Assembly: GCA_964637835.1 (NCBI GenBank)
Contig: CAZWYF010000009.1
Coordinates: 1 to 64,000 of the forward strand
DNA: 64,000 nucleotides
From: Glo-17 sp964637835
Lineage (GTDB): Bacteria > Krumholzibacteriota > Krumholzibacteriia > LZORAL124-64-63
Direction of reading: 5' to 3'
A model generated the notes under the pieces. It searched no databases. It had not been told where the DNA came from and was given only the letters and a program-made list of their open reading frames with translations. The first letter of the stretch is position 1. Every line of letters begins with the position of its first letter. Below, in pieces: positions 52,531 through 60,608 of this stretch. The position numbers and the translations under genes were made by a program.

Positions 52531-53927
52531 GTGCGCACCTACCGCTTCCTCGGCCGCGCCGCCCTCGCCGACCAGCTGACCCGGATCCTGAGCGACGACC
52601 GTGCCGGCCAGCCCTTCCTGCTGCTCGGGCCCGAGGGCTGCGGCAAGGAGGCCACGGCGCTCGAGGTGGCCCGGCGCGTGAACTGCGTCGCCCCGGAGAC
52701 CTGCCGCCCGGAGCAGCCCTGCGAGAGCTGCCAGAAGGCCGCCAGCTTCCAGCATCCGGACATCCGCTGGTTCGGCCCGGCTCCCGCCCGCCTGGAGGAT
52801 CCCAACCGGGCCGACGAGGTGCGCAAGCTCTTCGAGGCCAAGATGGCCAACCCCTTCTACCAGCCGGATTTCACGGCCACCAGCCAGGTGCTCATCGGCA
52901 AGCCCGACGCGCCCGGCCCGCTCACCGTCCGCAGCCTCGTGCAGTTCCTGCAGCGGCAACGGTTCCAGGGCCGCTGGAAGGTGGCCGTGGTGGCCGACGC
53001 CCAGCGCCTCAATCCGGCCGCGGGCAACGCGCTGCTCAAGACCCTGGAGGAACCGCCGGCGGGGTCGTCCATCTTCCTGCTGAGCACCAGCACCGCCGGG
53101 GTGCTGCCCACCATCGTGTCGCGGTGCCAGCAGGTGCGCCTGGAACCCTACCCGGCCGCGGAGCTGGCGCGGATCCTCGCGGAGCTGGCGCCCGACGCCG
53201 GGGAGGCGCTCCGGCAGCAGGCCGTGCGCCTGGCCGCGGGCAATGCCCGCAAGGCGGTGGCGCTGCTGACCCCGGAGGCGGGGGCGGTGCGCGAGTTCGC
53301 CGAGGAAGTCTTCGGCCGCCTCGCCGCCGGGCGGGGCCTGGCCGGCCAGGTGGCCGCCGAGATGCTGCACAAGGGCACGGTCCCGGGCCTCGATTCCGAG
53401 CGCAAGAAGAGCAAGAGCCGTGAGGGGAATCCCGATCCCGTCGCGGCCGCGACCTCCGGCCGCCAGCGGGCGCTGCTCTTCTGCGAGACGTTGGCCCACC
53501 TGCTCGGCCTGGCGCTGGCCCGGCAGGCGGGACTGGCGGCCGACCCCGCCGCCGAGGCCGCCGACGCCGGGGCCGCCGACGCCGGGGCCGCCGACGCCGA
53601 GGTCGCCGACGCCGTCGAGCGGCTGNNNNNNNNNNNNNNNNNNNNNNNNNNNNNNNNNNNNNNNNNNNNNNNNNNNNNNNNNNNNNNNNNNNNNNNNNNN
53701 NNNNNNNNNNNNNNNNNNNNNNNNNGGCCGCCGACGCCGGGGCCGCCGACGCCGAGGTCGCCGACGCCGTCGAGCGGCTGGCGGCCGCGACCTCCGCGGA
53801 GGCGCTGCTGGCGGCCATCGCCAGGGTGGAGCAGGCCAAGCACCAGATCGACGGCAACCTGAACCTCGGCCTGGTCATGGCCGCCTTGCTGCAGGAGCTG
53901 ACCGGTCATGCCGGCGCCCGGGGCTGA
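52531..53927 (+). CDS. holB: DNA polymerase III delta' subunit, interrupted by an artefactual N run
   Basis: A clamp-loader subunit. The first domain has LGPEGCGKEATALEVARRV, a P-loop with Glu after Lys and so perhaps no nucleotide binding. A four-Cys zinc module follows (CVAPETCRPEQPCESC). Later come ALLKTLEEPPAGSSIFLLST and TIVSRCQQVRL with the SRC motif typical of delta'. Near the end is an Ala-Asp-rich stretch (AADAGAADAGAADAEVADA) where the N run falls. The same 55 bp flank the N run; collapsing 155 bases gives 1242 bases, 413 codons in frame. The GTG start has GGGGAG five bases upstream. The end overlaps ricT by 20 bases. Confidence 0.9.
53626..53725. other. assembly gap (100 N) with 55-bp duplicated flanks
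   Basis: Positions 53571-53625 and 53726-53780 are identical over 55 bp. The repeat is itself GCCGACGCC-rich. Collapsing it restores holB. Confidence 0.9.
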
Positions 53928-54873
53928 GGTGGTGGTGGTCCGCTTCAAGGGCCACCGCAAGGACTACTACCACAACCGTGCTGGTCTGGAGCTGCGGCCA
54001 GGACTGTACTGCGTGGTGGAGGCCGACCGGGGTCGCGACCTGGGCTGCGTCTCCTATCGTGGCCCGGGCCGGCCGCAGTGGGAGGAGAAGGCGGCCGCGC
54101 AGGGCGTCCTGGCCGTCGCCACCGCGGAGGATCTCGACCGCCTGCCCGAACTGCGCCGCGAGGAGCGGGAGGCCTGGAGCATCGGCCGGACCAAGATCGC
54201 CGAGCACGGGCTGCCCATGGACCTGGTGGGCGTGGAACGACGCTGGGATCGCGGCAAGCTCACCTTCTATTTCCTGGCCGACGGCCGCGTGGACTTCCGG
54301 GCCCTGGTGCGCGACCTGGCCGGCGCCTTCCGGACGCGCATCGAGCTGCGGCAGATCGGGGTCCGCGACGAGGCGCGCCTCAAGGGCGGCCTGGGCATCT
54401 GCGGCCGCGAGTTCTGCTGCGCCAGCTTCCTGACCGGTTTCGCGTCGGTGGCCCTGCGCATGGCCAAGGACCAGCAGCTGCCGCTCAATCCCACCAAGCT
54501 GTCCGGGCCCTGCGGCCGGCTGCGTTGCTGCCTGGCCTTCGAGCACGAGCAGTATCGCGAGGGTCTGCGGGCCCTGCCGCGGCCCAACAGCGACGTGGTC
54601 TGGGAGGGCAGGCCCGGCCGGGCCCGCAAGCTGGACCCGCTGCGCGGCACGGTGCTGGTGCAGCTGCATGGCGAGGGGCGCGAGCTGGTGGAGGTGCCGG
54701 CCGAGGCCCTGGACTTCAATCGCCCGGCGGCCGGATCAGCTGACGGTGACGGCGACCGGCCCGCGCCCGACCGCCCCGGCACCGACCAGGACCAGGGCCG
54801 CAGCCGCCGCCGGCGTCCCCGGCGGCGCGGAGGCCGTCGGCGTGGCGGCGGCACGAAGGGATCGGCGACGTGA
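53908..54873 (+). CDS. ricT: PSP1 domain protein, RicT/YaaT-like
   Basis: A 321-residue relative of B. subtilis RicT (YaaT), which with RicA and RicF forms an Fe-S-carrying complex that affects RNase Y and mRNA maturation. The PSP1 core reads GGLGICGREFCCASFL, VALRMAKDQQLPLNPTKLSG and PCGRLRCCLAFE, keeping the conserved cysteines. The C-terminus is a highly basic Arg/Gly tail that could bind nucleic acid. It overlaps holB by 20 bases and tatD by four, so the three are co-translated. RicA and RicF homologues are not in the window. Confidence 0.88.
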   Translation: MPAPGAEVVVVRFKGHRKDYYHNRAGLELRPGLYCVVEADRGRDLGCVSYRGPGRPQWEEKAAAQGVLAVATAEDLDRLPELRREEREAWSIGRTKIAEHGLPMDLVGVERRWDRGKLTFYFLADGRVDFRALVRDLAGAFRTRIELRQIGVRDEARLKGGLGICGREFCCASFLTGFASVALRMAKDQQLPLNPTKLSGPCGRLRCCLAFEHEQYREGLRALPRPNSDVVWEGRPGRARKLDPLRGTVLVQLHGEGRELVEVPAEALDFNRPAAGSADGDGDRPAPDRPGTDQDQGRSRRRRPRRRGGRRRGGGTKGSAT

Positions 54874-55676
54874 TCGATAGCCACTGCCATCTCAATCGCG
54901 GGGAACTGGCTGGCGAGCGCCGGGCCGTCCTGGCGCGGGCCGAGGCGGCCGGCGTCCGGGGCGTGCTCAACGTGGGCTATGACGTCCAGAGCAGCCGCGA
55001 GTCGCTGGAGCTGGCCCGGGGCGATGCCCGCATCCTGGCCACCGCGGGCGTCCATCCCCACGACGCGGCCCTCATCGCCGATCCGGAGGGGACGCTCACC
55101 GCCGCCGGCCGCGAGGTGCTGGCCCAGCTGCGCGATCTGGCCTCCGCCGCGGAGGTGGTGGCCATCGGCGAGGTCGGCCTGGATTTCTACCGCGACCTCT
55201 CGCCCCGGCCGGCCCAGGACACCGCGCTGCGCGAGCAGCTCGCCCTGGCGGCGGAGCTGGACCTGCCGGTGATCTTCCACATCCGCGACGCCTATCCCGA
55301 GACCCTGGCCGTGGTGGACCAGGTGGGCCTGCCGCCGCGGGGCGGCGTGCTGCACAGCTTCGCCGGGGAGGTCGAGCACGCGCGCTGGGCCCTGGAACGG
55401 GGTTGCTCGCTGGGCATCGGCGGGCCGGTCACCTACAAGAACAGCCGCCTGCCGGCGGTGCTGCAGACCGCCGGCGTCGCGGCCCGGCACGTCCTGCTGG
55501 AGACCGACAGCCCCTGGCTGCCGCCGGTGCCGTACCGTGGCAAGCGCAACGAGCCCGCCTACCTCGGCCACACCCGCGACCGGCTGGCCGAGGTGCTGGG
55601 ACTGGCTCCGGATGTCCTGGCCGGGACCACCACCGAGAACTTCCGCCGGCGGTTCGGCCGGCTGCCGGGTGCTTGA
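54870..55676 (+). CDS. tatD: TatD family metal-dependent deoxyribonuclease
   Basis: A 268-residue TIM-barrel hydrolase, a 3'-5' exonuclease on DNA or RNA in characterised members. Metal ligands are His5 and His7 (MIDSHCHL), the Glu in IGEVGLDFY, His in VIFHIRDA, His in VLHSFAG and Asp in LLETDSPWL. GVHPHDA and PYRGKRNEP are also family words. The GTG start overlaps the ricT stop (GTGA). It sits in the holB-ricT-tatD-ksgA order known from Firmicutes. Confidence 0.93.
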   Translation: MIDSHCHLNRGELAGERRAVLARAEAAGVRGVLNVGYDVQSSRESLELARGDARILATAGVHPHDAALIADPEGTLTAAGREVLAQLRDLASAAEVVAIGEVGLDFYRDLSPRPAQDTALREQLALAAELDLPVIFHIRDAYPETLAVVDQVGLPPRGGVLHSFAGEVEHARWALERGCSLGIGGPVTYKNSRLPAVLQTAGVAARHVLLETDSPWLPPVPYRGKRNEPAYLGHTRDRLAEVLGLAPDVLAGTTTENFRRRFGRLPGA

Positions 55677-55702
55677 CGGTCCCTGCCGCGCACCCCTAGA
55701 AT
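55673..55702 (+). promoter_or_regulatory. candidate promoter of ksgA
   Basis: TTGACG (55673-55678) and TAGAAT (55697-55702) are 18 bases apart. The -35 overlaps the tatD stop codon. A leader of about 150 bases follows. Confidence 0.55.
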
Positions 55703-55765
55703 GATGCCTCTCCCGGGTTCTGCGCCCGTCGATCCGCAGGAGGACAGCACCGCGCCGCACCGCTA

Positions 55766-55861
55766 ATGCCTGGTCCCAGCCAGTCGATCCATGAGAACGC
55801 CGCCGGGGCGCCGGCGGCGCAGCGTGCCGCCCGGCGGCGACCGCGACGGGAGCGCCCGTGA
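55766..55861 (+). other. possible 31-residue leader ORF before ksgA
   Basis: In the ksgA leader an AGGAGG at 55738-55743 precedes, at 22 bases, an ATG at 55766. That frame reads 31 codons (Arg/Ala-rich C-terminus) and its TGA overlaps the ksgA GTG as GTGA. The long ribosome-site spacing makes translation doubtful. Confidence 0.2.
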
Positions 55862-56694
55862 CCGAGAGCCAGCTCGCCCTGCTGCGACGCCATGGCATCC
55901 GCCCGGTGAAGCGGCGTGGGCAGAACTTCCTGCTCGACGGCAACCTGGCCCGGGCCATCGCGGCGGACGTGATGGCCCTCGGCGACCACGTCCTCGAGCT
56001 GGGCGCCGGTGGCGGTGCGCTCACCGGGCACCTGCTGGACCTGGGCGCCCGGGTGCTCTGCGTCGAGGTGGATCGGCGGCTCTGCGCGGTGCTCGCCGAG
56101 GAGTTCGGCGCGCAGGACCGGTTCTCGCTCCAGGAGGACGACCTCGTCCGCCTGGACTGGCCGCAGGTGATCGGCGCCGCCGGGCCCCGGCCCGTGGTGG
56201 CGGGCAACCTGCCCTACGTGCTGACGAGCAAGGTGCTGTTCGCCGTGGCCGACCAGCGCGACCAGGTGGCCGGCGCGGTGTTCATGGTGCAGAAGGAAGT
56301 GGCCGAGCGGCTGGCCGCCGCTCCCGGCGGCCGTGACTACGGGGTCCTGGCGGTGGTGATGGGTTCGCTCTTCGAGGTGGAGATGCTGCGCACGGTGCCC
56401 CGATCGGTCTTCTGGCCCCGCCCGGAGGTGGCGTCGGCGGTGGTGCGCCTGCGTCCCCGGGGGAGCTGGACCGACGCCGAGTACCGCCCCTTCCTGGCCA
56501 CGGTCAAGACCCTCTTCCAGCAGCGCCGCAAGCAGCTGGGTGCCGGCCTGCGCAACCTCATGGGCCTGGATGACGCCCAGGTGGCGGCGCTGGCCGCCGC
56601 GGCGCACTTCGACCCCACCGCCCGGCCCGAGCAGCTCGACCCTGACGGATGGCGCCGGCTGGCCGCCGCGCTGGCGGCCGGGGGGCGTCCATGA
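55858..56694 (+). CDS. ksgA: 16S rRNA (adenine(1518)-N6/adenine(1519)-N6)-dimethyltransferase
   Basis: It dimethylates two adjacent adenines near the 3' end of 16S rRNA during small-subunit assembly. It has 278 residues. KRRGQNFLLDGNLARAIA opens the domain, HVLELGAGGGALTGHLL is the SAM-binding motif I, CVEVDRRLCAVL motif II, and VAGNLPYVLTSKVLF holds the catalytic NLPY. The C-terminal helical part has FLATVKTLFQQRRKQLG. The GTG start has GGGAG seven bases upstream. Its stop overlaps the next ATG (ATGA). Confidence 0.95.
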   Translation: MTESQLALLRRHGIRPVKRRGQNFLLDGNLARAIAADVMALGDHVLELGAGGGALTGHLLDLGARVLCVEVDRRLCAVLAEEFGAQDRFSLQEDDLVRLDWPQVIGAAGPRPVVAGNLPYVLTSKVLFAVADQRDQVAGAVFMVQKEVAERLAAAPGGRDYGVLAVVMGSLFEVEMLRTVPRSVFWPRPEVASAVVRLRPRGSWTDAEYRPFLATVKTLFQQRRKQLGAGLRNLMGLDDAQVAALAAAAHFDPTARPEQLDPDGWRRLAAALAAGGRP

Positions 56695-59077
56695 GCCGGC
56701 TGACCACCTCGCCGCGACCACGCGCCGCCGTGATCCCCCTCCTGCTGGGGGCCGTGCTCCTGCTGGGGCTGGTCTCGCTGGCTTCCGGAGCCCGGGGGCA
56801 GACGGGACCGGCCGCGGCAGACGGTGTGGACGCCCCGGCCGACACCACCGCCGNNNNNNNNNNNNNNNNNNNNNNNNNNNNNNNNNNNNNNNNNNNNNNN
56901 NNNNNNNNNNNNNNNNNNNNNNNNNNNNNNNNNNNNNNNNNNNNNNNNNNNNNGCCGCCGCCGGGGCCGACACCAGCGCCGCCGCCGGGGCCGACACCAG
57001 CGCCGCCGCCGGGGCCGACACCAGCGCCGCCGAACTCACCCTCGAGCAGCGGCTCCAGCGCGTGGACCGGCGCGCCGAGGCCACGGTCGACAGCCTGCTC
57101 GCCGAGGGTGTCCCGGAGACCATCGCGCGGCGCGAGGTGGGTCGCCGCAAGGAGCGCTGGGAGCGCGAGGCCCGGGCCACCGACGTCGCCGCGAGCGGCG
57201 GCGCGGCGCCCCTGTTCTTCGGGTTCAGCAACACGCCCGAGGCCGGCGTGATGGCCAACGTCACCAAGGTCAACTACTTCGGCCGGTTCAAGAACAACGT
57301 CCAGGTGCGCGGCGGCGGGGAGCTCACCGACAACTACCGCTACGGCTACGACACCTACCGGCGGCAGGACAAGACGGTGGAGACGCGGGCCGCCGACGCC
57401 ACCTACACCAGCGGCGAGCAGCTGCCCTTCACGCTACGGCTCGAGGGCAGCATCGACTGGTCCCAGGACATCACCACCAACTCCGGCGGCAACACCAACA
57501 CCAACCGGCAGGAGCGTCGACGCGCGGGCGCCAGCGCATCGCGGTCCGGGATGGTGACCGGTCCGGTCACGCACACGCTGCAGGCGGGCTGGTTCTACAA
57601 CGAGCAGAACGCCATCAACCAGGGCCAGCAGAACGACTTCAGCGAGGGCGAGTACTCCGGCGGCTGGCGCACCAGCACCCAGGTCCTCGAGGGCATCACC
57701 GTGGGCACCGTGATCTACGGCATCAAGCGCGATGGCGAGAGCCTGCTCGCGGACTTCGAGTCCCCCTCCTCCACCACCGGCGACACCCTGGGCGCGGCGC
57801 TCGGCTACGATCGGCTGGGTCTCAGGGGCCGGGTCTCCATCGATCGCGCCAGCTTCGATCGCCGGTACCTGGACTACCGGCGCAACAGCAACGGCCTGAT
57901 CGACACCACGAACCTCGAGCCGGGCGTCGCCAGGGTGGTGCGGGAGCTCGAGGAACAGGACTCCGTCCAGCTCAACTGGAACAACGCCACGCGCCTGCTC
58001 GGCGTCAATCTCAGCGCCAACCTCGCCCACACCGAAGACGAGCAGAGCTACGCCCAGAGCGGCGTGGGCCGCAAGGAGCGCCGTCGCGACACCATGAACC
58101 TGAAGTCGTCCTTCTCGGTGGGCGCCGACTCCTTCGCCGTGGCCTACAACTACGAGTGGAGCTGGGATGACCAGCAGTTCGCCGATGCGCCGGCGCCCCG
58201 CGGCCGCCAGTACAAGAAATCCCGCGAGGTGACCCTCGACTGGCAGCGCGATCTGTTCCGCAACACCCTGATCAGCGGCCGCTACCGGGCGCAGCTGGTG
58301 CAGGACATCGCCGAGGACGAGTTCAACGAGAACGACCGCGACCGCCTGGTGGAGGAGGGGCGGGTGAAGCTGGACGCCAGCTGGTCCAGCCGCTTCACCG
58401 CCAGCCTGCTGACCGAGTACGAGCGCATCGAGGACATCTCCATCCGCGGCACCCGCTCGGCCAACAACAACATCAAGCGCACCTTCGAGGTCTCGCCCAG
58501 CTACACCTACACCTTCCACGAGGACCTGCAGTTCTCCCAGACCTTCCGCATGTACATCCAGTACCAGGACTACCAGTTCGTCGGGCTGGACGGCGTCAAC
58601 AAGGAGGACACCTACAACAAGCGCGGCAACCTCGCGACCATCGTGCGCTGGAATCCCACGGCGCGGCTGGAACTGGACATCAAGCACGACTACAACCAGA
58701 AGTACAACGGCACGCGCACCGCCCGCGACGCCGTGGGCAACGCCCTCTATCGCCGCGACCAGGACCAGACCATCAACCGCATCGAGCTGTCCATGGTCTA
58801 CGACGTGGTCGAGTGGTCCAAGACCGAGTCGTTCCGGCTGGAGGCGACCACCTACCGCACCCGCGACCTCATCGAGCGCTACGGCGCCACCATCAACGCC
58901 ACCGAGCGCTACAGCGGCGAGCTGTGGGTGGGCGCGGTGGTCAATCGCAGCTTCGGATCCAGGCAGCCGTTCTCGGTCAAGGGGCGCGTCAAGCGCAACC
59001 TGGCCTACGGCCCCAACGTGACCGACACCAGCGACGACTACTGGGATGCCGACGTGCTGGTCTCCTGGCGATTCTGA
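56691..59077 (+). CDS. outer-membrane beta-barrel protein with an N-terminal 8-residue repeat
   Basis: An exported protein of unknown function, about 800 residues. A signal peptide (AVIPLLLGAVLLLGLVSLASGARGQ) precedes a linker with perfect repeats of AAAGADTS, broken by an N run. A short helical stretch follows (LEQRLQRVDRRAEATVDSLLAEG). From about Gly-Phe-Ser-Asn (57220) on, alternating polar/aromatic strands run to the end. The last residues VSWRF end in Phe, the usual Bam signal. No plug domain or TonB box is seen. The ATG overlaps the ksgA stop; a lipoprotein gene follows by 15 bases, perhaps a partner. Confidence 0.75.
56854..56953. other. assembly gap (100 N) inside a repeat array
   Basis: It lies in the coding repeat of the barrel gene. 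The flanks share only GCCG. Treating these four bases as an overlap leaves the frame intact, but the number of repeat units is unknown. Confidence 0.75.
56954..57025 (+). repeat. three perfect 24-bp coding repeats
   Basis: The unit GCCGCCGCCGGGGCCGACAC + CAGC occurs at 56954-56977, 56978-57001 and 57002-57025, encoding AAAGADTS each time. A degenerate unit (APADTTA) precedes the gap, so the array probably has four or more copies. Confidence 0.85.
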
Positions 59078-59092
59078 TCGAGGAAGGACGTC

Positions 59093-59689
59093 ATGATCCT
59101 GCGGATCATCACGAGCACCATGCTGCTCCTCCTGCTGGCCGGCCTGCTCGGCGGCTGCATCTTCGACACCCGCGAGCCCGAACCGCCGTCCACCCAGTCC
59201 ATCAATTACCTGCCGCGCTCGAGCGCGGCCAACGTCTGGGAGAACTGCCGGCTCGCCCTGGTCAACAAGGACATCGGCGGCTGGGACACGGCCATCGCCG
59301 AGGACTTCCGGTACGAACCCGACGGCGACTCCCAGAGCGCCTACCCCGCCGCGGACTGGGCGAACTGGGACAAGCAGACCGAGCTGGACTTCATCAACAG
59401 CTGGTTCGCCACCGACGTGACCATCGAGGCCGCCCTGCGCGATTCGGTGATCAACGCGCCCGACGGCTCGGGCGGCTTCGCCGAGTGGGACATCATCTAC
59501 CTGCTGACCGTCACCGACAACATCACCGGCTCCATCACCCGCTACCGCGGCCGCTGCATCCTGGAGTTCAGCGTGCCGGACAACTTCTGGTACGTGAGCT
59601 ACTGGCGGGACGAGCAGGGCGAGGTGGACCCGGAGACGGGGGCCACGCTGCAGACCATGGGAGCCCTGCGGGGGGCCTTCGCGCCCTGA
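59093..59689 (+). CDS. lipoprotein with NTF2-like fold (copy 1)
   Basis: A 198-residue lipoprotein; the signal ends at Cys22 (LLGGCIF) followed by Asp. The mature part starts with a Pro-rich linker. Then come an amphipathic helix (SAANVWENCRLALVNKDIGGWDTAIAEDFRY) and beta-strands, as in SnoaL/NTF2-like pockets; this fold call is tentative. It follows the barrel gene by 15 bases, with GGAAGG eight bases before the ATG. A related lipoprotein is encoded just downstream. Function is unknown. Confidence 0.72.
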   Translation: MILRIITSTMLLLLLAGLLGGCIFDTREPEPPSTQSINYLPRSSAANVWENCRLALVNKDIGGWDTAIAEDFRYEPDGDSQSAYPAADWANWDKQTELDFINSWFATDVTIEAALRDSVINAPDGSGGFAEWDIIYLLTVTDNITGSITRYRGRCILEFSVPDNFWYVSYWRDEQGEVDPETGATLQTMGALRGAFAP

Positions 59690-59723
59690 ATCGGATTTTC
59701 ACTGGCCAACCACGGTCTTTTTC

Positions 59724-59732
59724 TGCTATCAT
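59724..59732 (+). promoter_or_regulatory. candidate extended -10 promoter upstream of lipoprotein copy 2
   Basis: TGC followed by TATCAT at 59727-59732 makes an extended -10 in an A/T-rich patch, with no good -35. The 238-base gap between the two lipoproteins would then be mostly a 190-base leader. I see no other feature in it. Confidence 0.4.
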
Positions 59733-59927
59733 GATGCGGATTCCTCAACTGACATCGGGGGCGCCGGAGGGGGTGCCGTCCGACCTGCCAGAGCATCCGG
59801 TCCGGGAGGGACGCGAGAGAATCGTTGGCTAACGTGTTCGGACTGTTCACCACCCGTCGATCGACACCATGGCCGGACGATCCGGAGCGGCCCACGCCGC
59901 GCCCGACGCGTTCCGAGGAGGAGACCC

Positions 59928-60497
59928 ATGAAACTCCGGCATCTTCTATTCACCGTCCTGCTCGTCGCCTTCGCCACCTCCGGGTGCATCTTCTCGCCCG
60001 ACGACGACGGCGGCGGCGACCCGCCCCCGCCCGTGGAGTTCGAGCCGGCCGAGTCGCCGGACCAGGTGATGGAGAAGTTCGTCGAGATCTACGGGGACAA
60101 GAACCTCGACTTCTACCGCCGGCTCCTGAGCACGAACTACCTGTTCATTCCCCAGGACGACGCGGGCTCCTACAACTTCGACACCGAGATCGACATCGTC
60201 GACAAGATGTTCAACGAGATCGCCGGCAGTAACGGCTTCGTGATCTCGGACATCGACGTGGTGCAGATGGACCCGCAGGGAGTCTGGACGGAGACCCCGG
60301 CCAACGATCCCAACTTCGGCGGGCTCTCCGGCAGCCAGTACCGCACGTACATCGTGCAGATCGACTTCAACATCTCGGGACAGAACCTGGTCCTGCGCGT
60401 CCAGGGACCGGTGATCTACTACGTCCGGGCGGAGCAGGAGGAAGACCAGCAGGTCTTCAAGCTGCTCGGCATGGTCGACGCCACGTACGGCGGGTAG
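59928..60497 (+). CDS. lipoprotein with NTF2-like fold (copy 2)
   Basis: A 189-residue lipoprotein with signal ending near Cys20 (ATSGCIF), then an Asp/Gly/Pro-rich linker. The helix SPDQVMEKFVEIYGDKNLDFYRRLLSTNYLF and the strands IVQIDFNISGQNLVLRVQGPVIYYVRA fit an NTF2/SnoaL-like domain. It shares the GCIF-acidic mature start and general layout with copy 1 but little sequence otherwise. GAGGAGG lies six bases before the ATG. A strong hairpin follows. Role unknown. Confidence 0.75.
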   Translation: MKLRHLLFTVLLVAFATSGCIFSPDDDGGGDPPPPVEFEPAESPDQVMEKFVEIYGDKNLDFYRRLLSTNYLFIPQDDAGSYNFDTEIDIVDKMFNEIAGSNGFVISDIDVVQMDPQGVWTETPANDPNFGGLSGSQYRTYIVQIDFNISGQNLVLRVQGPVIYYVRAEQEEDQQVFKLLGMVDATYGG

Positions 60498-60524
60498 ACC
60501 GCCGCGCCGCCACCGGCTAGGATC

Positions 60525-60553
60525 TCGGGAGGAGCCCTGGCGGCTCCTCCCGA
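60525..60553 (+). terminator. strong hairpin after lipoprotein copy 2
   Basis: TCGGGAGGAGCC at 60525-60536 pairs perfectly with GGCTCCTCCCGA at 60542-60553 around a five-base loop. No T tract follows. Confidence 0.6.
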
Positions 60554-60608
60554 TGTCGTTCGCCCGCCACGTTCTCGATCCGCAGGATCCGCCCGGGGGA
60601 GGGAACCC

